From NCBI GenBank assembly GCA_013396655.1, contig WBMV01005969.1, forward strand, positions 1,831,534-1,895,533: DNA of 64,000 nt, given 5' to 3'. Below are positions 24,601 through 38,400 of the stretch, one piece after another (the stretch's first letter is position 1; every line of letters begins with the position of its first letter). Source of the DNA: Campylorhamphus procurvoides. Taxonomy: Eukaryota; Chordata; Aves; Passeriformes; Dendrocolaptidae. The translations under genes were made by a program, and so were the position numbers. The notes beneath the pieces were generated by a model. It did not search any database. It was not told where the DNA came from and saw nothing but the letters and a program-made list of their open reading frames with translations.

Positions 24601-27480
24601 ACAGACACCTCCATATATAATCCACTTGTTCCTCTTACTCCTAATCATAAAAAGAGTAGGCAAGACTTGTTTTTTCTTCCTTTCCCATTTCTTCCATTTT
24701 GAAGAGAAAGCAAATTGACTGAGCCAGTCTGATCATGGATCAGTAGAAATTTAAAAAAAAAAAAAGAGGAAAGTTTATAAAAACTGAATACATGCTTTTT
24801 TCCCTGAAGAAAAGAAAGGGTTTTTGAAAAGATAACCACTTCTTGACATGGGAAGCTCATTCCCCAAAACCAATACTAAGCCAATAAGGCAGGTCTTGTA
24901 CCTTGCTGTTTGCTGTTATGTTTGTGTGTTACGTAGCTGGAAGGCTTGTGGTTTATGCTTTGACTATGAAGGAGTGCAAACTTTCAGCCATGCAAACAAA
25001 TCCTGAGGCTTGAACACAAACTCAGCTGTTGTCAGTACAAAGTAATATTTAATTAACCTAGAAACTGTTACCCAGGAGTTTGAGCAACAAATGATCAAAG
25101 AAAATGTCTCTCCCCCATTTCATTGGTCTGGTTTAACTCCCTACAAAGGGATGTTTTGCAGTCTGAGCCGGGAGGGGGAGCATCCTTCTTTGAAGTTGTT
25201 TTCAACTGCTTTTGGCAAAGTTGGTAAGAAGTGTGCTGTTTTCAATCTCCTTCTCCTTGCAATAAACTTACCAGCTGCAGAGGCCAAAGCCTTCCGCCTA
25301 GAACTGTGGAAGAGTACGAAAGGTTGCTCCTCCAACAGATGCTGAACCTCTTCCTGATAAACCTCTTCTACTTTTATACTGGCTTTTTTAGAAGCCAGTT
25401 ACAGGCCCTCATGCTCAAGCATGGCAAGGGATGGATCAAAGGACATGTTGCCCAGTGGGTCTGCAATAAGCTGGGGCCAGAAACCTGGATGAGAGCTAAG
25501 TCGTGTTTTTAAAGTTTTGCCCATGGCAGCACTTTCAGTCCCAGCCAAACTTGAAAGGGAGCTGAGCTGGGGCTTTAGGCGGCTCAACTCCCTGCTTAAC
25601 ACGCTGTTCCCAACGTGAAAGGCAGCAGGCTTCAAATGGAACTGTTAAGTGTCACATAGTTTTATTGAATTCTGCTTCCTGATCCAGAGGGAAGGAGCAG
25701 CAGCAGCAGGGAGAAAAGGGGAGACCATCCTCTTCAGTGTTGTCACAAACCAATTAAAGTGATTAAAGTCATGCTGTAGGCATGACCTTAGAGGACCTGC
25801 AGCAAAGACACAGCAGTGCATGTATTTCAGTGGGTAACTCTTTACATAGAACTCCATACAAAGGCTCATAATGTATTAAATCCAGCCTTTTGGCAGGAAC
25901 AGAAAAGGCAAACACACACAAACCCTACAATATGGATTTAATTTTTAATTTTAAAAGAGATTTGCGAATAAATAAAGAGACCATTTGATAAGAAATTAAA
26001 AAGAAATTGAGGGTAATATGTTTATTGGCATCTCAGAGATTACTTAAGGACACCATTTTAGAAATTGAGAATAAATGTGTCTCTCTAATGAATAAAAACT
26101 GTGAAAGACCCCCTGATAAGCCAAAGAAGTCAGTGTGGTTAAACAGCAGAAGCTAACAAAAGTTTACAAAAAAAGGGAAAAGATAGGCTATTTCAAACAA
26201 GAAATAAAGACACTGTCTGTCAAGTTAAATGTGAAAACAAACAAAAGTTGGATTACATGAAAGATTTTTGAGAGCAAATCACCAGAAATAAAAGCTAATA
26301 TTAAATGCTTTTAAACGTATCAGAAGCAGGAAATTGTTAGATTATGTAACAAAAGCTCCTTTGCACACCCACAGAGGAGCACAGGGGGGAGGGAGGGCAT
26401 GTAAATGCCATGCCCAGCTTCTCCCAGGCCCATCACAGGAACCATCAGCCCCCCAAAGGTCCATCTCCAGAACCCAAAAGAGCACAGAGGCACAAGGACA
26501 AGTGGAAATGCAAATCAAGGATCTCCAAGCAATGAGGGCGCAACTTATCCAGGCTCCTCCCAAGGCTGTCCCTGCCAGTGTCCAGACTTGAAACTCACCA
26601 CGAGGTGTCATTGGAAGCAGCTCTCCAGATCTCCTTTGGAACTGTGGGGGTCACTGTCTGAGGCTGTAGGACACATTGTGGGAAAAGCAGCTTGGAGTTG
26701 CTCCTGACTTATGGCAAGATGTTTACAGGAGGAAACAAAGGAAGGAAAAGGCAGGGATTTTGGTGACTTGAGTTGCTTTGTGTGCCTTATACCTACTGGG
26801 AATACGTTTTCAGTCTCACTACTGGTTTGACCTGGGGCATGGAGCTGTGGCCTCCCTTGAGCTCTCAGATCCAGCATGATTTATTTTCCCCTAACAGAAA
26901 CCAGCCAAAACTCTGTGGGACTAATACAATATTGAGGAGTAAAATGAGCAAGGAAGACAGGCAATGGACCATGGCAATAAGGCTGCAGAAAAGCTTTGGT
27001 GTCCACTGTGTTGGACTTCAGCCTTTATGGCAAAGAAAATGGGGAAAACTAAAGAATGAGTAAATGAGACTTCAGAGGTCCTGATATGAATAATGGCTGG
27101 TTGGCAGGGCCAGAAATTATTCAGACCAGGGTTCTGAATATAGCTACAACTCAAGATATGGAGTCATGAAGTTACTACTTGGATATATAATCCATCTAGA
27201 TGTAACACCTCAGCTGTGGTGCCACAGGAATGCAAGATGAGAGATGTGACACTAATTTTTAATCCAGGAAACAGATCAGCAATGCCGACTTCCACTCAGG
27301 GACATGGCACAGGCTAAGACTGATAGTCACAGAGACGAATGTGGTATGTTGGGAAAGGTCCCATACTGTGTAAAGAAAAGTCACAACGTGTGTTGGATTC
27401 CTTTGAAACTCTTTAAATAGAATTAAACTGCCCGGGGGTGGTGGGTGGTGTAGAAGAATGATAATTTATGTATTAATATC
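21651..27480. other. Intergenic DNA, AT-rich, no gene supported
   Basis: Almost 6 kb with scattered chance frames, including both-strand frames at 25091-25512 and 26334-26877. There is an A run at about 24752-24765, and a small hairpin at 25378-25399 with 8-base arms. No coding exon, RNA gene or identified transposon. Confidence 0.55.
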
Positions 27481-27509
27481 TGATTAATAAAAACCAAAAT
27501 TTTCTTAAT

Positions 27510-27740
27510 CACGAGAGGGCTTCAGTGAAATCTCTCAGGGATCAGCAGCGGAGTCTGCGCTCTTCAACATGTACATAAACAATCAGAAGTGTGTGAACAG
27601 TGAGGCAAAAGAGTTTGTTGACTAAAAAAGCTACTTAGACGTACTATGTCCATTTGAGTACAGCCAATGTTTCCAAGGCAATAATGATTTACAAGCAGAT
27701 CTGTAACAGTAAAAATGGACAAAGTCACAAAAAGTTTAAG
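27510..27740 (+). mobile_element. Eroded CR1 LINE fragment (sense)
   Basis: The + strand reads like sense CR1 ORF2: 'tcttcaacatgtacataaac' corresponds to the FN(I/M)(F/Y)IND segment of the reverse transcriptase, followed by 'gtgaacagtgaggcaaaaga'. This is the usual route into the catalytic-domain 3' region. Stops and indels interrupt it. It is the only sense-strand CR1 recognised here and lies close to an antisense copy at 28255. Confidence 0.55.
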
Positions 27741-28254
27741 ACTAAAATATAACCCAGGTGCAAAACAAATGGCAGCTACAATCTGGGTTTATAAATAGTC
27801 TCATCCACAATATTTTCAAGTAAAATAGTATTGTAAATCAGTATTATAAAGAACTGCTTATTGTAAATTATCCTGTTTCTTGAACTGAAGATAGCTGGCC
27901 ACATGGGCTGGCTGAAATCCACTATCAGATATTATCTTAGCTTAAATTGAACAACTACACAGGCTCCTAAAAATAAAGACTACAAAGAGACTTCTGAGAC
28001 TAGTCTGTCCATTGACCTAGGGCTGAATCATGTGTACTTGAACCTTTCCTGACAGACTTGTGTTTCAAAGACCTGCAGCCTTGGGGAACTCAAAGGCTCC
28101 ATTTTGCAACCCTTAATATTGTAATGTTTTCTTTAATGTTTTTGTTGAATATCCTTTGCAGTAATTTAAGCCTATTATTTTTCATTGTGAATATGGGAAA
28201 TAGCTTATTCATTTCCTTTGTAAAGCAACCTTATGCATATCTAAGGACATAAAA

Positions 28255-29470
28255 GATCTTCCTGACCTTTTCAGTCTTCTTTTCTTTTAGTCTGAGAACC
28301 CAGTTCCTTCAATCTTCCTTCATAAGTAATATTTTCTAGATCACTATCATTTGTGATGCTCTTCTCTTGACTTTTCTCCATCTGCAGGGATAAGGCAGAC
28401 CATCATAAGCAATATTCCAGATGAGTTGCTATCAAGCACTGAGTAGAGCAAACTAGTAATTTCATATGTCTTGCAGTCTATAGTCTTGCTCTTACAAGAA
28501 CAGTATTTGCTTTATTGCCACCAGAACAACACTGTTGATATGAGTTCAGCTTCTTCACATAGCTTATTAATCCCCTCGGATCATTTTCTGGAGAATGCTT
28601 CCTAGCATTCCCAGTTATGATTTATGAGTCAGAGGCCTATGTACTTTTAGCTTATTACCTAGTGACACAGCAAACCTAGATGAGATTCCATGGAGACCAC
28701 GTCTGTATGTTTTACATTTAACAGTGGACCACTGGGGACTGCTCTGTAGTCATATGTACAACTAGTTTTGCCCTGGCACTGTGGTAGTTTTTTGTAATAA
28801 TACTGATTTTGAAACTATTATCTTTAGTCTTTGATGTGTGGTACCTTTAAGGCGTTTCTGAAATGTAGCAAGGAGAAGTAGACATATTTTCAGTAATTAA
28901 AATTTACTGTAGAGTTCTATGAGTTTTCTCATACTTCTGCATTAGAAAAGACTGAAAACCAGTCATCTAAACCATGCTCCCCTAAATTTTAATGTCCCAT
29001 GAAATTGCGCTAGGGAAGGCCTGCCTAGAATAATGGAATGGGGAAACTCTTGCTTTTTCCTGTTCCACATTACTCCTATTGCAGAAGGAAAGCAAACCAG
29101 TTTAACATTATTTACATGTCACAAACCTATCTTAGCCAATACTCATCTTCTTTGTCTTCCATATATAGTTAGTTCATTTTCTTTCCATCGAGATCTTTTC
29201 AATCAGTTTTCTTTTGTCAGTTTATAATTTCCCATCTCCATTCTACACTTTTGAAAGTTATTCCCTATATTTTTGATTTTATCATCTTCAGGCCACCTTG
29301 TTTGCCCTCTGTGGGTTTGCAGAGGTTGCATCATTCTGCAGTTACCTCCACCAGATCTTCAGGATATCAGAGTAGAGTTTATCTGTCCTAGTCCCCCTGG
29401 AAATTTCTAGATAATCTGAATAATTTTTAAGCCACGCTTGGCATATTTTGGAGTTCCAAGTTTTTCAAAT
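28255..29470 (-). mobile_element. Ancient CR1 LINE, ~1.2 kb of ORF2 (antisense, with internal loss)
   Basis: The first half carries the antisense CR1 landmarks 'caatcttccttcataagtaa', 'tattttctagatcac', 'ttgacttttctcc' and 'gcactgagtagagcaaacta'. The second half carries the upstream ORF2 landmarks 'attgcagaaggaaagcaaac' and 'tagataatctgaataatttt', in the order expected for one element. The stretch corresponding to the catalytic region between them is poorly matched, so part may be lost or replaced. The element lies on the minus strand and is dead. Confidence 0.65.
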
Positions 29471-32400
29471 ACCTGCTTCAGATATTTTTGCTCACTCAAA
29501 TGCAACCTAGAACAAGCAAAATGGAAATGCCAGAAATTTCACAGCATTCCTAACGAGACTCAATTAAAAAGAGACTCAGTGAGGGCCAAGCCTTGTCTCA
29601 TTTTCTAGGCATTATGCAATAACTGAAGAGAGGACACAAATGCAGCCTTTATTCCAAAAGCACCTGGAATACAGACCAAAAACCTTTAATTCTCCTAGTA
29701 AAAAGACATCTACTAACAACAGAAATCCGGCTGGTGGGAGAAACACATGTTTTTTAAGCAAAAGTTGAATGTTGAATGCCCCAGAGAGAAAACCCAGCTG
29801 AGAACAAAGGAGGAATGATGAGGGTTCACAGCCAAACCACACACAGTTTGCAGTCTCTTTGTCAAATTCTTTCCCCAAGGATGACAGCCAGAGAAGGGAC
29901 AGAACTCTGCACTGCTGCATTCCCTAGAGGTTCGTCTATCTCTCCTTAAGCCTCAGGGTAAAGGCCTGGTGATAACTAAGTGGCAAAACTTTTCCCCAAG
30001 TCTCTTTCATATGGCCTGAAAAAAGAGACTAACAGATCTTGTGAAACTCAAGTGGCAAACCACTAGAACTGGGTGTCATCCCAGGAGCAAATCTGTTTCA
30101 GTCAAGGGTCAATGTGGAGAGAATCCAGCCCATACAGTTCCAAAGCTGAGGTACTGTGAGGATCTGACGAGATTGAGAGCTGACGAATCACCACTGGAGA
30201 CATGTTCTGCAAATTATAGGTAAGAGTTGGTCCCCCAAGGCTCTTGACACTGCCACTTGCCTTCTGTAACCCACACTTCAGCCCAGAGCAAAGCAGAAAT
30301 TTGGGAGCTTGGAAGCCAGGCCCGGACCACTTACCCCAAACTTTGTCATACCACACCTTCTTTAAGACTGTTCTTCACTATTTTGTACTCTTGGTAGTGC
30401 CTAAGGTTACATCAGAAGGCTGATTTTGTTAGTTCTGTGGATCCCAGAACTTCCATGTACTGCTTACAGAAAATTAATATTAATTTTCTACTCCCCAGTA
30501 CTTCCCAGTATTGCTTAAATGGAGAAGCTATCCCTCATCTCTTTAGGAGAAATTGCAACAGTTCCACAATTACATGTTTTATATAGAGTGAGTCATAGAA
30601 AGTCATGGGTGGAAAATGTTCAAAATAAAACATAAGCCATAAAGTACCAGATCAAACTCTTATCTACGGCTCTGTTAGAGACAAGAAAGATGGAAAATAA
30701 ATTATCTACCACCGTAATAAAACTTGTCAAATGGGCCACAAAGAGCATGGCACTAAAACACTGGGAGTTATACTGTCTTTCCTTGGGGTGGAAATGTTAC
30801 CAAACACCAGCTAAGGTTAAATTACTGAGCAGAGAGAATGCAGTTCCAAATGTTTTCTATGTACCATCTAGTTAAGAGTATTTCAAATCACTCCCCCAGA
30901 ATAAAAGGTCAGTCATGAAACAATTTGCCAAAAAAACAGATTATCCCTATGGAAGAAACATAAACATTAATTAATGAAAGATTATGTTGATCAAAAGAGG
31001 AACTCAAAACACCAATAAAACATCCTGGAATAACTTCCTGAACAGAAATAAAATCAAGCCAGAATTGGAAGCTCTACACCACAACTAAGGAAAACTTCCC
31101 TTCCCTACACAGTAAACCAGTCAGTGTAAATGTGTCCACCCAAGTGCACCTCTGGCACTAAATATAAATCTATTTGCTCTTGGGATATGCACTAAGAAAA
31201 GAGGAGACCCACATTTTGAATAGTTTGCAAAACACTTTTTACAGAGACTGAAAAGGAGCCAACTGCCAAGCCTCAGAGCAACTACTGAAACTAAAATGGT
31301 TGATAGTCACTAATCCCCAGCATCATCATGGGTCCAACCCACACAACAGTTCTCGTTCTCTTTAGCTTGTATGATTTCTAGTTGCCAGGCTTTGGGTATA
31401 GAGACATACATATTACATTGATCAGGCAGGTAAAACAAGGTAAAATTCAGAAACAAATATCACCCATATCCCATCTTCAGATCCATCCAAAAAAGCCATG
31501 GAGCATATCCTCTTTAGGGCATGGTGAGAGCAAAAGCATTCCTGATTTCCTGCTCCCAAGCTTGGAACTGTAACCCTCTGCCAAGACTATTGTCATTCAG
31601 ACCAGAAGCTCACAAGTCATAGACATTGAGTGGACACATGTGAAGGACACTTGCATTAACATTAATCACAAGAGAAGTTAAAGCATCATCCTTAGACCCT
31701 GCCATTAAAATCACACTTCTCACATATCACGAGAAGCCTGTGTGGGTGGCAGGAATGCCAGTTCCAGGGTTTCTTTGATGCACCTAGAACCAGATGCTGT
31801 TGAGGGCCAAGGGACTCTTGACCTTCTTCTATGTAGCAATTCTTTTGCTCCTAAATAACATGCTGGAAATTTGCCTTGGAGGTTGAGGTAAGACATGGCA
31901 CCAGCTTTTGGCTCAAACTCAATGCTGAGTCATTGGTGCAAGAATATGCTTGAGCAGATTAATTTTAAACCTTGGAATTTCAGCAACAAGAAAACTTCTA
32001 GCTCTTAAATCTATGCTTAATGTGACTGTTTTTCTGAAATAGGCTTGAGAACAACCACATACTTCAAGGTAGGCGCTCAGAAACACTGAGGTGGGTTGCA
32101 AAGACAGAAATGCAAGCGGTGTCACCAAAGACCATGCTTTATTCCAGACATGACCTCTGTTTGTCATTTGGATGATGACTCTTGGCAGATAAGTCATGAT
32201 GTGGAAAAGTTTGATGCCACGCAGGCAGGGAGAGTATTGGCGAGCACCTGACCTTGTGTACAAGGAGGCCATTATCACTGATGGGGAGCTCATGCAGTGA
32301 AAGTGTGAGGGATGGCACGTGGCTGGAGTTTGGCACAGATGGATTAAAGACAAATGGCATAGACAGGCACACTACAGAGAAAGAGACATATAAAATCCTG

Positions 32401-35400
32401 TGTGTAAAATGGCAGTAGACACGCATGTTTAGGGACCTGCACCCTACCCTTCCTATAATTCCTGGTTTCCTCTAACCACAGTGATATCCTGACTTGAAGA
32501 GAAGGCACTGACCTATGAAATGCTGGTGCTCATGTTACTCCACCTCTGAGCACAGGTGGCTCTCCCAGCAATGCTGTCCCACTCTGACTGCACACTGTGG
32601 CAGCCCCAACTCTATTTACATTAGTATTTATGGCAGCTGGATCAAGTCTCTTCCTAAGGCTGCAGTTGTCTGGACAGCTAACAAGGTATGCCTGACAGTA
32701 CTGCCTTCACAAGACTTTACAAGGTGTTGTTAAGAGTTATTTGCTGTCACAGAGCACAGTGTTTGAACAAGACGCAAACTCTTCTGTGGAAACCAGGGCA
32801 AACTACTGGGAGTTGAGACGCCAGTATAAAAGAGATGTAGCACAGAGACAGACCCTGAGGGTATAAGCAGGCATTGCAGAACTGTGTTTACTTTTCAGTG
32901 AGCTTGTGCATATCCTCAGGGTAAGTGGAGATTTACAGTACAGGGACGTCTCCATCACAGCTCTTGCTGTGCCTGCTGTCTCAGACTCACAGACAGGGAT
33001 GAAAACTGCTGTGGGGACATCACAGCTCGGGATATTTCTGTGTATAATTGCCTAAGATATTAAAGTGGCCTTACATTCTTTTTTACTCTGTTATCCTGGA
33101 GGAAAAAAGTGGTGAAATGTGAGCTCCCATGCATAGGTAAAGGTCCAAGACTAGTCAGGAAGCACAGAGTGACCTGTGCCTCTAGTTTCAGTACCTGGAA
33201 GAGCTTGATTATGGGGTTTCTTATCCTAAGGAAAGGCTGGCAGAAGGTGCCCCAGAGCTGAAATCAGTGATGATATGTAATTGCACTCCATCTGCCTAGA
33301 GGTGTTGTGGGCCCCCAGTTAAAGTTCATCAGTATGACAGATGGGCACTCACCCAGGTTCAGACAGCCTGGGATGAAGACAGGGCATCTGCAGATGGAGA
33401 TGAACTGCAGTCAGTTCTTTAGAATCTCATACGAGACCTGTTACAGGGATGATTCAGCTCTGATCACGTTCTGAGCTGGTGAAAAAAAAATTCAATTCCA
33501 AGATAAATTCTCACATTTTGAATCTTGTAGACAGAGAAACCACCCAATAGCAGCATTTCTGACATGAAAAAAATTGTAATATAAGAATGAAAGGGAGATG
33601 GGAAGACTGAAAATAAACTGATAGAGCTGAACTGTAATCTTTCATTCTAAGTCATTCAAATATGTTATTTTGCAATTTTGTATCAGAATTCATACATTCT
33701 CATCAAAAATTATAATTCAGAGAAATTAATTTTCCATCTGTTTTGAAAATAGTGGATGAAATCAAGCTTTTGTTAGTAATAAGTCATAATGAAGAGTTTT
33801 TACCAATCTTCCAACTTGCATTTAAAAATTTTATATGGATGAAAAAAACTCTCTGGGAGGAACTGATTTCCATTGAGCAAATTCCTGTTCTTGCCAGCTT
33901 AAGCCATAATTTGTGTCAGATGTCTCAGCAATTCACAGTCAGTAATAGATGAAGAATTGTTGTGATTTGCTTTGACACACATGATGGGGTGAATTTCAAT
34001 TGTCAAAATTCTTGTAAAATTGAAGCAGGGTAGGTTCCTGCTGACCAGAGATATTAGTGAAAAATAGCTAGAAGCAGAAGAATGGAAAAACTGAGTGGCA
34101 AAATGCAAACCAGGGAATATGGCAAAAGCTTGAACAGGAAGCCCAGTCCCTGAGAAATATTTTGACAGCCAGAGTATGAACCTATCTTCAGTGGGATCTG
34201 TTGTCCCCATATTTCAGGCCATAGGCACTTTCAGAGCAGCAAGGGTTTTACACTGTAAAGCATCAGGGATGCACCACTGTTCCTTCAAGCAGCACTGTTC
34301 CCATGCTAAAACAAGAGACAGTCTGGAGCCTGCAAAGGAGAGATGTACAGCCTTTGCTGGAGCGTGTGATGACAGTTGCAAGTTTCTCGATTTCATAAGT
34401 GTCTGGGATTTTCCAAGGCACCTCGAGTGGTTTGGTAGCCACTTCTCACTGGCATCCATTGAGACTATGGCATGCTGCTTTCCTACACTCCTTCCAACTT
34501 CTTTAGTAGTGACAACTGGAAAGAGGCAATTTGATTTTGGGGGATTAACCTGTTAACCTGCTTCTGACATAGGAAGGAATATCAACTTAAAAATATTCTC
34601 ATCCAAGGAGGGCAAAGCTACGTGTCTAGGAGAGCTCAGCTGCCAGGGTGCCCCAGATCCATGAGCAGCCGGTGTCCATTGGTCAGCATGAGGGGCTGTG
34701 ATCATCACATTATCCCACATCTGCCCCTGCACCTCAGGGCTGAGCATCTCCTTGGCAAGGGCGCCCACTGAGAGGCTCACAGGGAGGGAGTCAGCAGGGT
34801 GTTTGCAGGAGCCAGCATGTTGTAGGTACATGTATTTCACGAGCCTCTGCTCCAGGCCACAGGAGCACAAAGCTGCAGTACACAGATGTCTCCACCCAAA
34901 CAGGTATACCTGTTGGACTCAGGTCAGACTTTCTCAGGCTTTCCTAAGAATCCAGAAGGAAGTACTTTTAAAACCACTGTTATTTCAGAAAAAAAACCAA
35001 AAGATACAAAGTCATCCTATGTTTAACATCAGCTATAACTAGGAAGTCTCAAACCTTACTTCACCATCCTACTATGCACATCACAGAAATTGTAATTAGA
35101 AAAATTAAACTTCTGTGTGGCAGAGGAGTTTACTTAACATTTGACCTGTAACAGTGACTGCTAGATGACAGTCTTTCGAGAAACAACACTTTCTCTGATG
35201 CTTTTCAACTGAGTGAAGAGCGTGGAAAAATACAAAAGGAAACCTCCTTCTGTCCATACTGAGAGTGCTGTGGTAAGGAAAAAGTCTTCACAAATCCAAA
35301 GTAAATTCCATTTGATTTCTCCAAAGTAAAACTCACTACTACCAGCCACTGTTACTTAAAGCAAAGAAATTCTGCCCTGAAATTTCAGTTAAATTTAAAA

Positions 35401-38400
35401 CATATTTAAAATAAAACCAATTTAGATTATTTTTTTGGTACAATGACAGTCCTGGTTTTCATCCAGCTCTTATCTTGGGAACCTTTTTGCTGCAACATTC
35501 TTTTACTGCTTTTCTTTCTTCCATGCAGAAAAATACACGAATGTGGTGATGTTTCAACTGATTTCACTACTGACAGAAATGGAGAATCAGTGACACCATG
35601 GACAAGCACATGTATAACTTGGCCGCTAGAAAATGAAGACAAGTCTTTGAATGTAATTGTGCTAACAAGCAAATGCTAAAAAAGTGCTTAGGTCCACTAC
35701 AATTTCTTCTTACTAAGTTTTGCATAGAGAAAGATGAAATGATAATTGGCCATCTGATCCACATTTTAAAATTAATAAATCAGTGATAATGCATTTATCT
35801 CTGTTTGATGTACTTTTGTTACCTTCAAAAGCTTATAACAGAAAGTCCACATCCCACACTGGTGAAGTTATTCACTGCAATAACTTATTAGAGAATAGTC
35901 TGCTCTCCTTTTAAAACTTGGGTTTAGTAATGTGGAATTAATTTTCTATACCAACTTGTATGATGCTTTTTTTACACAATTCTAGGTGGAGAGCTGTTGT
36001 TAAGGAATATAGCTGAGAATGTTAGCTCTGCTGTCTAAGCAAACAAACAAGCACATCTATATAAAATATCTTCTTCCCATCTTTCACTGCTAGATTCAAG
36101 GAAAGTGAAGAAATTTTTTTTTATCATAAAGGAAAGCTGCAGAATGAGATGGAGATGATAAGATGGAGTGTAAGTAAAAAAAGTGTTAAAACTGAAAGAA
36201 AGAGAACAGGAAATGTTGTAGCCCAGCCAGCCTCAGGTAGAGATATACAAATAATTGATTAGTGGCTTTTTGTTTTCAATAAAATAAAAGCTAAATAAAA
36301 TAGGATATTTTTTAAATTTTGAATGATATATTAGCTTATACTTTATAGATTTAAGAAGCTTTAGTGTTTTTATCACATTTTAAATGAAAGCATCCCCTTT
36401 GAAATGCACAATTGGCTAATATTGACTAATTTTTTCTCTTTATTTGCTTCTCTTCTGTCAAACTATCGAGCAGAACATGAAAAAATGTTGCCATATTTCT
36501 CTCCTTGAATTGCTTTAAGCTACGTGGTTTACAAAGTACTGGAATAGTCTCTGATGGCATGATGTTTCAAAACTCATTTGGTTGCATATATATTGCATCT
36601 CCCCTACTTTCTGCAATCTTATATTGTAGACATTAAACGGTCTGTTATTACTATGGTTATTTTGATTTTTATCTGCTCTCAGGGTGGTAGGCTTCTCAGT
36701 AAGTGGAAATCTGAGAAAAGTATCTTCTGAGCTACCGACCAGAGTTTGATTAATAACCATGAATTCTAGAAGAGGGAAAGAAAAATGGAAACATGGCATG
36801 GCATGGCTTGAAACATTTGAGAAATTTCTGCCTTGTGTTACCAATGCATATTGTGTTTTAGAAATTTCTAAAGGCAAATGCCTACTCGGTGGGTGGCAGA
36901 ATAGCAGAAAGCTCTTCCTAGCAGAGTACAGGAGAGAAGGAGAGGTGAGTGCTCAGCATCTCCATCAGCTGGGCAAGTGTGTAGAGACCCTTTTATCTTC
37001 AAAAGCAGGGTGCAGGGGAATTAAGTGTGACCCAGTACTTCTTCATGCACCAATTCACAAAAAGCCTCCAACTGTTTTAATGAAATTTAATAGCTTGTTA
37101 TGGCACATTATCAATGTTGAAGCTGCTGTACATGTGTTGTTAATATGCTATGGTATTTGTAGTTGAATATGACCTTCTGTGACACTGTAAATTTGCCTGT
37201 CCGTCCCAAAAGACATCCACATGTTTTAGGAAAGACAAGTGTGTTTCAATAAACCTTTTAACAAAGAACATATGCTCAATAAACAAAAAAGCTTTTATTG
37301 ATTTCATAAATAGCAAGACAATGTCAACCCTGTGCCAAGCAAACTATTGCACAGCTTACTAAAGCCTGTGGGACGTGTGTGATGGAGACTGGTAGTTTGT
37401 ATGCCAGAGGCACTGTTAGTGGTTTCCTTGTCTTGGGGCTGGGACCAGTGAGACAACTGTCTCTTCCCTCAGCTCTCTGTGGCATTGCAATGAACTCCCT
37501 GCACTCAAGCAGCAGCTCTGGAGAGGAACAGGAGTGAAAGGGTACTGTGATCCTGTTCTGCATCTTTCCTTCATGTTCTTTTCCTTGCACAACCATTGCA
37601 TAGTTAATCTCTTGATTGCTTTTCAATCATCCTCCAGTTCTTTTGATTCTCATCCTGTAGCATGTGTCTTGCATTCCAGTCTTTTAGTCATGTTTGCCAT
37701 CTCCTGGGAATGACTCATGAGATCAGCAAGCATTTCTATATAGGCCATGCTCAGGCAGGGGTTACCAGAACAGAGAAACCACATAGCTACATGGCACAAA
37801 AAATTTAGCCAACTGCCAGCAGAGCTGCCAGATAAAATGGTTTTTTCCTTTAATTTTTTTCCTCCAGTTTTTTTGAATTTAATCTCTTTTTGCTCTTGCC
37901 ATTGTGGGGAGTGCCTGAAAATGTAAAGGCATTTTTCCAGTTAAATCTCCTGGCAAACTTCTTGTACCATTGTTGTGCGTCCTAATGTAACACTCCTTTG
38001 TCAGACGAGTTCAACTCGAGATGTCATGATGATGATGAATAGATGATATTATCCTTTTTTTTTGGTACAGACCTAGTCCAGTTCCCTGGTTTTGTCACAA
38101 CACCAGGTGCATTTAAGAAGTGGCTGTTTTCCTACTTCTAGTTTACCACTCTTAATATATTTTAACATTCTGTTATTACTGAGAAGGAGCCCATGGGGAG
38201 ACATGTCTCCATGGCAAGACCCCTCAAGGTTGTTACGATAGAGTCTGAGCCTCCATAAGGTCATTTGTGAGCTCTTTGGCACATGCTAATAATGTTCAGG
38301 GAAAAGTGGGACATTCAGCCCAGGCTGTGCCAGGACAGCGTATGTATGTCAGCATGACATTTTCATATATTTTGCTTTCAACTCCTAATGAAGCAACAAA

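Noticed and set aside
31919..32353. 144-codon minus-strand frame, the longest in the intergenic desert outside CR1
   Set aside because: The translation has no recognisable domain, overlaps a second frame and lies in ordinary non-coding sequence.
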